NCBI RefSeq assembly: GCF_020880995.1
Contig: NZ_JAJISD010000004.1
Coordinates: forward strand, 124,001 to 188,000
Length of the DNA stretch: 64,000 nt
Source of the DNA: Reyranella aquatilis
GTDB taxonomy: Bacteria > Pseudomonadota > Alphaproteobacteria > Reyranellales > Reyranellaceae
Reading direction: 5' to 3'
Position numbers and translations under genes: made by a program. Shown one piece after another: positions 26,051-34,490 of this stretch (its first letter is position 1; each line of letters starts with the position of its first letter). The notes below the pieces were generated by a model. The model ran no database searches. It was not told where the DNA came from and saw only the letters and a program-made list of their open reading frames with translations.

Positions 26051-26615
26051 GGTATCGGCGGACGCGTCACCGACCTGCGGCGGGGGGCGATCGTCGGCAC
26101 CTCCGCGCTGCGCCGGCGCGCCCAGCTCCTGCGTCGCCGCCCCGATCTGCAGGTCGTCACGCTGCGCGGCAATGTCGACACGCGCCTGGCCAAGCGCGAG
26201 CGCGTTGAGGTCGAGGCGACGCTGCTCGCGCTCGCCGGCCTGAAGCGGCTGGGCCTCGGTCATGTCGGTATCCCGATCCCGGAGGACGAGATGCTGCCGG
26301 CGGTCGGCCAGCGCGCCGTCTGCATCGAATGCCGCGTCTCGACACCAGGACACGCGGCCTGCTCGCCGCCATCGATCACCAGCCGACCGGCATCGCGGTC
26401 GCCACAGAGCATGCGAATTGCTGGCCGTGCTCGACGGCCCGGGCCGCACGCCGATCGCGGGGCACCCGGTCGTTGCATCGGACGGTTCGCTGCATGTGCG
26501 CCGGCAAGCCACGGCCGGTGCGGCGGTGGTGGAGCACGAGCATCGCGGCTTCAACAACCATCCGGAGCCGGATCAGATCGACGATGCGACCGCTCTCGAA
26601 CGGGTCTTGCATTAG
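26051..26615 (+). pseudogene. hemC: Remnant of hydroxymethylbilane synthase (hemC)
   Basis: The C-terminal half of porphobilinogen deaminase can be read across three frames. From 26051: GAIVGTSALRRRAQLLRRRP, LRGNVDTRLAKRE and LLALAGLKRLGL. After a shift near 26335: TRGLLAAIDHQPTGIAVATE. After a second shift near 26415: LAVLDGPGRTPIAGHPV. The first ~120 residues are absent. The cysteine that carries the dipyrromethane cofactor (normally xGSCRTPIA) is Gly here. The reading ends at the stop at 26615. This is a decayed copy; a functional hemC must lie elsewhere. Confidence 0.85.
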
Positions 26616-26704
26616 ACTATCTCCCGGGGACTGATCTAACGGACGGCTCGGCACGTATCTTCCCGCACGACAGGGGGAAGCACCGCCGGGTGCATCGCAC
26701 AATC

Positions 26705-27115
26705 ATGCAACTTTTCGCCGCCTATCTCGCCACCCTGTCGGTCTTCATCGCCCTCAATCTCACGTGGAACGGCCTCGTGGTCATGAAGCTGTATCGTCGT
26801 GAGCTGCGGGACGTGCTGGCCGAAACACCCCGCCTGCTGCCGGCCGCTCTCTTCTACCTGATACACGCGGGGGGCGTGCTGTTGCTGGTCGTGCGATCGG
26901 CCATCGACAGCGGCGGCTGGCACCAGGTGGCAGGTCTGGGCGCCGTCTTTGGCCTGTGTGCCTACGCGACATACGACCTCACCAATGCTGCAACGCTCCG
27001 CCGCTGGCCCGGCAACCTGATGGCACTCGACATCACCTGTGGCGTGATCTTCACGTCGATCGCCTCGGTCGCAGGTTTCCTGGCCGCGCGCATGATCGCA
27101 ACGGGTGCCGCATGA
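26705..27115 (+). CDS. DUF2177 family membrane protein
   Basis: The 136-residue protein has four predicted membrane helices (starting MQLFAAYLATLSVFIALNL). It carries the DUF2177 features: YDLTNAATLRRWPG between helices 3 and 4, then ALDITCGVIFTSIASVAG. The molecular role of this family is unknown. It is intact although both neighbours are broken. Its stop overlaps the start of the DUF3422 remnant (ATGA), so the two were an operon. The Shine-Dalgarno is weak. Confidence 0.8.
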   Translation: MQLFAAYLATLSVFIALNLTWNGLVVMKLYRRELRDVLAETPRLLPAALFYLIHAGGVLLLVVRSAIDSGGWHQVAGLGAVFGLCAYATYDLTNAATLRRWPGNLMALDITCGVIFTSIASVAGFLAARMIATGAA

Positions 27116-27941
27116 CCCGGCCCGCCGACCATCCCGCCGGGCTGGCGCTCAACGACGAAATCCATGCCCGGCCCGCGGAGTCGCTGTACGGCCCCACCCG
27201 GCTGTCCTAACTCGCCATCCTTTTCCCGCCGTCGGCCCGCGACGAAGAGCGGGCGTGTGCTGCAGCGCTCCACGCCCGCTTCGGATCGTCGGTGCCGCCG
27301 CCCACCGGCAACCATTTCAGCGTCGATCTCGGCACACTGCGCCTGGTCTGGGAGCGCCATTCCGAATTCGTGCGCTACACTTTCATCGCGGCGTCCAACG
27401 TCCCCGACGCGCCGTGGGATGAACCTCCGGCCCTGTCGCTGGTCGACGCCGACTGGCTCGGACCCTGCCGGGATCGGTCATGCTGGCGACCCATGCCCTC
27501 CTGACGCGCAATCTCCGCAACCGGCCTCACGGAGAAATCGCGACGGCGATGTTCGAGGGCAACCTGCTGGCGGGCTGCGAAGTCGCCGGCGGCGCCGCGT
27601 TCGCCTGTACCGACTTCCGTATCCACGCCGACGGCTTCAGCCGCATCCTGGTCGACGACCGTCGCGCTGACGCGCGAGCTCCAGAAGCAGGCCGTCCTGC
27701 AGACCGTGAACCGGCGCGCCGACATCCAGCTGCGGCTGCAATCCACCGTCGAGGGGCTCTCGGTGGCCGCCGTCACCTACTACATCGTCGGCCAGGTCGC
27801 CTACGGGGCGAAGTCCGCAGCCGCCTGGGCCTCAAGATCGATGCCGACCTCACCGTTGGCATCAGCATCCCTGTCGTTGCCGTCCTCGTTGCGCGCGGCC
27901 TGCGCCGCGTTCATCGGCTCGTGATGCACCAGCATTCCTGA
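27112..27941 (+). pseudogene. DUF3422 family protein, broken by stop and frameshifts
   Basis: The frame begins with ALNDEIHARPAESL, the typical DUF3422 N-terminus, but meets a TAA at 27208-27210. Homology continues with ALHARFG and NHFSVDLGTLRLVWERHSEF. After a shift near 27480 it reads GEIATAMFEGNLLAGCEVAG. After another near 27665 it reads TVEGLSVAAVTYYIVGQVAY and, back in an earlier frame, RGLRRVHRLVMHQ, ending at 27941. The intact family is ~400-430 residues and membrane-anchored near the C-terminus; a stretch in the middle also seems deleted. It belongs to the same decaying block as the hemC remnant. Confidence 0.78.
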
Positions 27942-28171
27942 CGAGGCGGGCCAGCCTGGAATTGACCGCTGGAGCATATCGTCACGACTATCAGAAATCT
28001 TCGAAACCGCGGATCGCCGAGGTCCTGTCGCCCCTACATCGTCGATGCGCCCTCCACCGTCCGGCACTGCTGCCCGGCCCAGGCATCGGCATGGACCTGC
28101 CGACGAAGATGTAGTCGCTCCATGAATTGTCTGTTCTATTCCCGCTGGAGCAGTCACTTCGGGAGGTAGCG

Positions 28172-30535
28172 TTGGCTACAAGTTCGGGTCCGGCGCCGGC
28201 GGCAGTTCAGAACGCAATCCAGGATTATCTGACCGATCTCGGTCAGTACTTTTCCACGCACGGCCTCACCTACACCGCCACGTGCGAGATCGTGGCAGGC
28301 ACCTCCGTCGACAATCAGATCTGGGAAGCCGGCGCCCTGCCCGACCAGGCCGTGTTCGTCGGCAGCGCGGTCAAGACCTTCATGCTGGCCGAGTATCTGC
28401 GCAGTGGCCTGTCGGAATCCTCACTCGCCATCATCGACGATTCCATCCGGTCGATCAGCAGCACGGTGTTCGGCGACGAGACGCTGGCCGGCCAGCCCTA
28501 CCCCGATCTGGTCCTGCAGGGCCAGACGCTGGTGCGCAACGTCCTCGAGGCGATGATCAGCCACAGCGACAATACCGCGACGGACTCGATCCTGGCGGCC
28601 GTGGGCGCCGACCGAGTGCGGCAGCTGATCGAGGAGGTCGGGCTGTCGTCGGTGCAGATCCCCGAATCGACGCGTCGCCTGTTCACCTATCTCGCCTCCG
28701 GAGAGGACAAGAACGTCGACTGGGACACGCTCAAGAGCCTCGTCGAGAACCCGCCCAATCCGCAGGATGCGATCAACGGCGTGCAGTCCATGATGGCCTC
28801 CGCCGCCGACATGGTGCGCTGGTATCAGACGGCACTGCAGGACTCGAGCTTCTTCACGCCCGCGGCGCTGGCGGAGTTCAAGCGCATCTCGGCGATGGCC
28901 GACGCCCTCCACCTGATCGTTCCCGAAAACCTCGCCTCCTACGGCAAGGGAGGAAGCATCACCTGGAACGATTTCGGCTGCATCACGGTGTCCGGGCAGA
29001 TGGAGATGCCGACGACGGATCCGGGACGGCCGTGGGTGCCGCTCACCTTCAGCTTCAACATCAATTGGGGAAGCGACGATCCGCAGATCTTCGACGAAGT
29101 CGCCGGCATCCTGGTCGGTACGGCCCGCCAAGTCCTGTCGGCCTCCCTGGATGCGTTCTACTGGACCTCGACCGATTTCGTCCTGACCGTCGCGGCCGAC
29201 AATCTCACCGGCACGGCGGGCCGCGACGACTTCGCGGGACCGGGCGGCGGTCTGGATCAGCTCTACGGTTTGGGCGGTGACGATTCGTTCAGCATCCGCG
29301 CCAGCCAGACGGGGCTGATCAGCGGCGGCGACGGCTACGACACGGTCAATGCCATCGACGACCGGCTCAGCGCCGGCCTGACCCTCGATACGGTCGAGGC
29401 GCTCAATGCCTCGGAGACGAACCTGCACGCCTCCGTCGCCCAGCTCGGGCAGTTCTCCCGGATCGTCGCGCCGGCCGGAAGCACGGACTTTCATCTGTTC
29501 CTGCGCGACGTTGGCGGCGTTCTGGACCTGTCGACCCGGTTCGTTTCTCCGATCCTCCTGCATGTCGATGCGGCGGAGGCCACGTCGCAGGTCACGGTGG
29601 TCGGGACGTCGCACGACGACGACCTTTCGGGTTCCTCCCATGACGACACGCTGATCGGGGGGCAGGGCAACGACGCCCTCTCCGGTGGCGACGGGACGGA
29701 CTATCTCTATGGCCAGGCCGGCGACGACAGGCTGAGCGGGGGCGGCCCGGGCGCCGCGCCGAACCAGCTGTGGGGCGGCGAAGGCAGCGACACGGCTTCG
29801 TATGCCGGCATCACGGGCACCGTCTATGCCGACATCGCGCTGCAGGCCGGACTGGTCGACGGCGCGCTGGCCGACACCATGAACTCCATCGAGAACCTGA
29901 CCGGCGGCTCCGGAACCAACACGCTGGTCGGCGACGCTTCCGCCAATGTGCTGCGGGGCGGCTCTGGTATCGACTATCTCTACGGACAGGACGGCGACGA
30001 CTCGCTGATCGGCGGCGCCGCGCCCGTGGGTGCCACCAACCAGTTGTGGGGCGGATCGGGCAGCGACACCGCCTCCTATGCCGGCACCGGCGGCGCGGTC
30101 TATGCGGACCTCGCGGTACAGGCGGGCTATGTCGGCGGCACGCTGGTCGACCAGATGAACTCGATCGAAAATCTCACGGGCAGTTCGAACGCCGACATAC
30201 TCGCCGGCGACGGAGGCGCCAACCGGATCGCGGGCGGCGGCGGCGCGGATGCACTCTGGGGCCGCGGCGGTGTCGACGTCTTCGTCTTCTCGGCCTATGC
30301 CGACAGCAATCTCGCGACCGGCTACGACACGATCGGTGATTTCGTCTCCGGGGTGAGCAAACTCGATTTCCGGGCCCTCGCCACCGACGCGTCGCATGTC
30401 CTGATCCAGTCGGACGGAACCTCGACGAGCGTGTACGTCGAGAAAACACCGGGCCAGTTCAATGCCTCTACGGACCTCGCCATCGCCGTCATCGGCGCCG
30501 ATGCCGTGGCTATGGGCGACATCCTGTTCACATAG
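28172..30535 (+). CDS. Secreted RTX protein with class A beta-lactamase-like serine hydrolase domain
   Basis: The 787-residue protein joins two parts. Residues ~15-330 form a class A beta-lactamase/transpeptidase-type domain with all hallmark motifs: SxxK at Ser65-Lys68 (VGSAVKTF), SDN at 132-134, an omega-loop Glu candidate at 165 (IPESTRR) and a KTG-like KGG at 259-261. Residues ~360-780 carry RTX calcium-binding repeats (GGDGTDYLYG, GQAGDDRLSGG) and an M10/serralysin-type C-terminal cap (DVFVFSAYADS, DTIGDFVSG). There is no N-terminal signal peptide, consistent with C-terminally directed type I secretion. The start is TTG 28172: GGGAGG lies 5 nt upstream, whereas the earlier in-frame TTG 28127 has none. 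Substrate could be beta-lactam, ester or peptidoglycan stem; not known. Confidence 0.8.
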   Translation: MATSSGPAPAAVQNAIQDYLTDLGQYFSTHGLTYTATCEIVAGTSVDNQIWEAGALPDQAVFVGSAVKTFMLAEYLRSGLSESSLAIIDDSIRSISSTVFGDETLAGQPYPDLVLQGQTLVRNVLEAMISHSDNTATDSILAAVGADRVRQLIEEVGLSSVQIPESTRRLFTYLASGEDKNVDWDTLKSLVENPPNPQDAINGVQSMMASAADMVRWYQTALQDSSFFTPAALAEFKRISAMADALHLIVPENLASYGKGGSITWNDFGCITVSGQMEMPTTDPGRPWVPLTFSFNINWGSDDPQIFDEVAGILVGTARQVLSASLDAFYWTSTDFVLTVAADNLTGTAGRDDFAGPGGGLDQLYGLGGDDSFSIRASQTGLISGGDGYDTVNAIDDRLSAGLTLDTVEALNASETNLHASVAQLGQFSRIVAPAGSTDFHLFLRDVGGVLDLSTRFVSPILLHVDAAEATSQVTVVGTSHDDDLSGSSHDDTLIGGQGNDALSGGDGTDYLYGQAGDDRLSGGGPGAAPNQLWGGEGSDTASYAGITGTVYADIALQAGLVDGALADTMNSIENLTGGSGTNTLVGDASANVLRGGSGIDYLYGQDGDDSLIGGAAPVGATNQLWGGSGSDTASYAGTGGAVYADLAVQAGYVGGTLVDQMNSIENLTGSSNADILAGDGGANRIAGGGGADALWGRGGVDVFVFSAYADSNLATGYDTIGDFVSGVSKLDFRALATDASHVLIQSDGTSTSVYVEKTPGQFNASTDLAIAVIGADAVAMGDILFT

Positions 30536-30551
30536 GACGCCGCGGGTCCTT

Positions 30552-31613
30552 TCAGCGGTCGTTGGTCAGGACGCGGCAGGTGGTGTTGCCGCCGACATAG
30601 TCGTCCAGCATGGGCCAGCCTGGCTCGCTGATCTGCGGCAACAGGGCGGCAAGGCGCCGCGCCTCGTCGCGTTCGGGAAACCGCGCGCGATAAAGCTCGG
30701 CCCAGGCCATGTAGTGACGGCCATTGCCGCGACGGACCAGAAAGCTGAAATCCTGCGAACTGCCGACTTCGCCGTCGGTCACGGCCGGCAGGAGTTCGGG
30801 CTGTTCGATGCCGTCCAGGAGAAACGCGATCGCGCGATGCAGGTCCACGCCGTCCGCCCGCGGCAGCCACAGGTCCACGCCGAACGGTTGCAGCAGGTCC
30901 GCCAGATAGACCAGGGACGCGATGGCATGACGCTGGTACCACAAGGCGCGCGAGCCGCGCGCCATCTCCAGCGGCAGCCCGCCATCGGCACGCATCCCGT
31001 CGATCGTTGCCACGGCGGTTTGCGCCGCCTTGTCGGCGAGTTCGCGACTGCCCGTCAGGGTCGCCCATTGCGCCGCGACGGTCGCCCTCAGAAGAGCATG
31101 GTTGTTGTAGTTGCTGACCGCCTTTGCCTTCGCGCGGCTCTTCTCTCCTCCGGTCGGCACGTCCTGGAGGGCGACGAGGTCGCCGAGCCAGCGTTCGATC
31201 TCCGCCCGGTGGACTTTGCCCTCCGGCGACGTGCGCAGTTCCATCCATGAGCCCAGGATCGCAATCAGGGCGCGACGCAGGGAATAGATCGAGTTGGTGT
31301 TGCTGGCGGCAGGACCTGCGTCGACGACCTCCCGGAGCGCTCCGGCGCGTGCCCAGTGCACGAGCGCTTCCACGCCGCGGCCGGCGGCGGATTCGTCGTG
31401 CCGTCCGCGCCATGCCGCCGCCGCTTCCATCTGCAGCAACGAGAAGGGTTCGATCGCCCGGTCGGTGCCGTGGTGGGCCGGCCCCTGGATCGCGACGATC
31501 GGCGCCGGCTCGCCGTGGCCCGCGGGAGGACGGCAAGCCTTGTAGGCCGTCGACTGACCGAGTGCAGGCGAGGCGATCAGGATCAGCAGAGCGATGAGGA
31601 TGACGCGCCTCAT
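30552..31613 (-). CDS. Periplasmic alginate lyase family protein
   Basis: The 353-residue protein has a signal peptide (MRRVILIALLILIASPALGQ) and the all-alpha alginate-lyase fold of the AlgL/PL5-like family. The conserved NNH is in VSNYNNHALLRATVAA, and RGSRALWYQRHAIASLVYLA corresponds to the Arg/Tyr-bearing helix. In Pseudomonas the lyase clears polymer that strays into the periplasm. Its start overlaps the stop of the Alg8-like gene (ATGA), so it is the last gene of the algD operon. A short inverted repeat (AGGAC 30534-30538, GTCCT 30546-30550) separates it from the convergent RTX hydrolase gene. Confidence 0.85.
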   Translation of the reverse strand: MRRVILIALLILIASPALGQSTAYKACRPPAGHGEPAPIVAIQGPAHHGTDRAIEPFSLLQMEAAAAWRGRHDESAAGRGVEALVHWARAGALREVVDAGPAASNTNSIYSLRRALIAILGSWMELRTSPEGKVHRAEIERWLGDLVALQDVPTGGEKSRAKAKAVSNYNNHALLRATVAAQWATLTGSRELADKAAQTAVATIDGMRADGGLPLEMARGSRALWYQRHAIASLVYLADLLQPFGVDLWLPRADGVDLHRAIAFLLDGIEQPELLPAVTDGEVGSSQDFSFLVRRGNGRHYMAWAELYRARFPERDEARRLAALLPQISEPGWPMLDDYVGGNTTCRVLTNDR

Positions 31614-33232
31614 GGCAGCACCGTCAGCCTGAGTTCATGAAGGGTGTAGAGGCTGGGCAGGCGCAGGACGCCGGCATAGCTCACGATCGTCAGCACGAGG
31701 CCCGCCATGGCCACGCTGGTGAGGTAGAAAGCGACTGCATTCCGCACCCGGTCGGCCAAGCCGCCGCCGAAGCCGGCCTTCTGGTCGCCCCGGTTGGTCC
31801 AGCGCTGCTTGGACAGCCGGAACAGGCAGTAGACCTTCACCGCCGCATTCACGAACTGGTTGACGTAGAGCAGCAGCGGATAGACGAGATGGATCTCGCG
31901 CGAATAGCCGAACAGAACGAACGCCTGCCACAGCCGCGTGATGGCGATCCAGATGAAGTAGGTGGCGAGATAGGCTGGCGACACCAGCACCGCGCCCATG
32001 AGGCCGAGGATCGGGCTGACCAGCATGGTCCACATGGCGATCCGCTGGTCGACGATGCACCACCAGATGAAGAAGCCGGTGCGACGCGGTCCGAGCGCGA
32101 TGGCGCGCGCACCGTTCCGCAGCATGTTGCCCGACCAGCGCCGCAGGTTCTGCACCATGCGCTCGTAGCCGGAACCCTCGATATGCTCGACCGTGTAGGC
32201 GATGGAGTCGGGCACGTACATCATCTTCGCGCCGGCCCGCAGCATGTAGTACCAGGTGGTCTTGTCGTCGCCCGACAGAAAGCGGAAGCGACCCCACAGC
32301 CAGTGTTCGAGATGATCCTCCTCGACCAGCTCGTAGAATTCCGGCCGGATGACATGGTTGACGCGATACAGCGAGAGACGGCCCGTGAGGGTCAGGACCT
32401 TGCCCGCGAGCGCATGGCTCTGCATGGCAATGCGACGCTGGGCGAAGCGCATGGTGAGCCACAGCTGGATCCAGCGCGGACCGAAGCAGATGACCTCCTC
32501 GTCGGTGGTCATCGCCTCGAGCGTGGGGTCGGCAACGAACAGCGACGCGCACTTCGCGAGCATGCCGTCGCCGATGATCGAATCGCCATCCATGAAGACG
32601 ACGACGTCGTCCTCAAGAACCTCACCCCGCTCGCGGCCTTTGGCCATGGCGCGCAGGGAGGCGCCGATGCCATAGCGCTTCCCCGGCTTGGTCTGGCGGG
32701 CGATCTCGAAGCGCACTTCGACGTCGCGGCCATGCTCGGCCAGGAAGTCCGCGATCACGATCTCGTCGCTCTCGTCTCCGGAGCCCAGCCAGATCGTGCC
32801 CGGCAGGCCGGTGGCCCGGAGTTCGCGCAGGATACTGTCGACCACGGCATGAGTGATCTCCGTTCTCTCGCGGAACGTCGTCATCATGAAATGGACCCGG
32901 CGCGGCCGTTGTCCGGACTGCCAGGATTCGTCGGCGAGGCGGCGCAGCGCGGGATAGCGCACGAAGGCATAGATCCAGGCGCGCACCACGTGGGTCGTCC
33001 ACCAGCCGAAGCGCCATAGGCCGAGGCCGCCGATCACGATGGTGACGTGCCGCGCGACCGGATCCCACAGCGTGTTGGGGACGCTCAGCAGCAGGATCAC
33101 GCAGATCGCCACGTAGCTCAGGAGTCCGAACAGCACGGCCGGGTTCCACTTCGCCCAGAAGCCGGGCTGGGGCACCATGTCGGCGAACTGGATCACGCCG
33201 GGTGTGGGGGGAGCCTTGGCCATCGCGCTCAC
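31610..33232 (-). CDS. Alg8-like family 2 glycosyltransferase (polyuronate synthase)
   Basis: The 540-residue inner-membrane protein has two N-terminal helices (~35-52, 63-80), a cytosolic GT2 domain and four or five C-terminal helices (~385-530). GT motifs are DGDS at 215-218, EED at 304-306 as the likely catalytic base region, and RRW at 364-366 followed by SGNMLRNGARAIALGP, which resembles Alg8. By analogy it polymerises mannuronate from GDP-mannuronate and moves it across the inner membrane. It overlaps the Alg44-like gene upstream and the lyase gene downstream by 4 bp each. Confidence 0.85.
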   Translation of the reverse strand: MSAMAKAPPTPGVIQFADMVPQPGFWAKWNPAVLFGLLSYVAICVILLLSVPNTLWDPVARHVTIVIGGLGLWRFGWWTTHVVRAWIYAFVRYPALRRLADESWQSGQRPRRVHFMMTTFRERTEITHAVVDSILRELRATGLPGTIWLGSGDESDEIVIADFLAEHGRDVEVRFEIARQTKPGKRYGIGASLRAMAKGRERGEVLEDDVVVFMDGDSIIGDGMLAKCASLFVADPTLEAMTTDEEVICFGPRWIQLWLTMRFAQRRIAMQSHALAGKVLTLTGRLSLYRVNHVIRPEFYELVEEDHLEHWLWGRFRFLSGDDKTTWYYMLRAGAKMMYVPDSIAYTVEHIEGSGYERMVQNLRRWSGNMLRNGARAIALGPRRTGFFIWWCIVDQRIAMWTMLVSPILGLMGAVLVSPAYLATYFIWIAITRLWQAFVLFGYSREIHLVYPLLLYVNQFVNAAVKVYCLFRLSKQRWTNRGDQKAGFGGGLADRVRNAVAFYLTSVAMAGLVLTIVSYAGVLRLPSLYTLHELRLTVLP

Positions 33233-34464
33233 AGCCGCTTCTCCGCAGGCGGCCGCGCATGCCGATGCTCGGCCGTGCTGAAATCGCCGAGCACGGTGTC
33301 GAGAGAGCGGCGCTGGAAGGAAACGACGGCCGGCGTGCCGGGCTCGAGCTCGCGGCGGAGCCGCTCGCTCTCGTCGTTGTCAAGACGCAGGGCGACGCGC
33401 GCCGTACGGTCGAGGTCACCCTGGCGCACGCCGCTGTCCCGCGCCTGGCGCCAAGTGTAGCGGCTCTCGACATCGTCGAGGAAGCCGGCGGCCCGGTCGA
33501 TTGAGACGACATGCGCGGCGAGCCGCACGCGCAGCGCCGGAATGTAGATGGTGGCGGCGTCGCCGACGCCGACGCGCAGAACCTCGCTCTGGGTCAGGAA
33601 GGCGTTGATGGTGCGCTCCCCGTTGCGCTCGTAGACGGCGACGGTATCGCCGGCGCGCACGGCGCTGCCCTCGCCATGCAGCACTCGCATGATCCGGCCA
33701 TCGCCGGTCGCGGTGACGACCGCCGCCGCGCGGCGCTCCTGCCAGACGCGCAGTTCCTCCGTCGCCACGTCGATCTCGCTGCGGGCGCGCTGCACCGAAG
33801 CCTCCAGCTCGGCCAGTCGGCCGGTCACCCGGTTGCCGTCGAAGAAGCGTCCCGCCTCGGCCGAAGCGACCAGCGCGCGGCGCTGTTCCTCGACGATCCG
33901 CGCGCGCGTGAGCTGCGCGTTGAGGATCGCGAGCTGGTTGGTCTGGTCTTCCAGCTTGTGACGCGCTGCGAACCCCTGCGAGAACAGCTCGCTAAAGCGG
34001 TCGACGCGCAGCTTCGCCGTGGCGACCTGGTCCTCCAGGGAAGCGATGTCGGCCTGGATCGCCCGCAGCTCGGCCTGCGTGACGATCAACGTGTCGTCCC
34101 GCTTGGCCTTCTCGGACGCGAGTTCCGCCTCCTGCTGCCGTAGCGCGTGCCGTGCCCGCTCGAGCTGGACGCTCGCGAGCGAGACCTGGCGCTCGACCTC
34201 GGGGTCCTGGATCTTGGCCAGCCGGCTGCCGTTGGTCACCACGCTGCCGGGCTTCATGCCGACCCCGAGCATCACGCCGTCGGAAGGCGCGCGGATCGGT
34301 TCAACGGCGCCCGCGATGACCGCTGAGTCGACTTCGAGTCGGACGACGTTGGCGTACACCAGGGCACCGCCATAGACGATGGCGGCCCCCCCGGCGGCAG
34401 CCCACAGCAGGCCCATCGTCACGCGACGGGCCAGGCTGCGTACGTTGGCAGCGGGCTTTGACAT
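33229..34464 (-). CDS. Alg44/HlyD-like periplasmic adaptor without PilZ domain
   Basis: The 411-residue protein has one N-terminal membrane helix (~15-38), a biotinyl-lipoyl-like half motif (EPIRAPSDGVMLGVGMKPGS), a long coiled-coil hairpin (~100-235), a second lipoyl half (ATGDGRIMRVLHGEGSAVRAG) and a beta-barrel. This is the HlyD/MFP-type architecture found in the periplasmic part of Alg44. Pseudomonas Alg44 also has an N-terminal PilZ domain that binds c-di-GMP and activates Alg8; here only ~15 residues precede the membrane helix, so that control is missing. It sits between algD (26 bp gap) and the Alg8-like gene (4-bp overlap). Confidence 0.82.
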   Translation of the reverse strand: MSKPAANVRSLARRVTMGLLWAAAGGAAIVYGGALVYANVVRLEVDSAVIAGAVEPIRAPSDGVMLGVGMKPGSVVTNGSRLAKIQDPEVERQVSLASVQLERARHALRQQEAELASEKAKRDDTLIVTQAELRAIQADIASLEDQVATAKLRVDRFSELFSQGFAARHKLEDQTNQLAILNAQLTRARIVEEQRRALVASAEAGRFFDGNRVTGRLAELEASVQRARSEIDVATEELRVWQERRAAAVVTATGDGRIMRVLHGEGSAVRAGDTVAVYERNGERTINAFLTQSEVLRVGVGDAATIYIPALRVRLAAHVVSIDRAAGFLDDVESRYTWRQARDSGVRQGDLDRTARVALRLDNDESERLRRELEPGTPAVVSFQRRSLDTVLGDFSTAEHRHARPPAEKRL

Positions 34465-34490
34465 GATGGCGATCCCCGGGGTCCTGCCGA

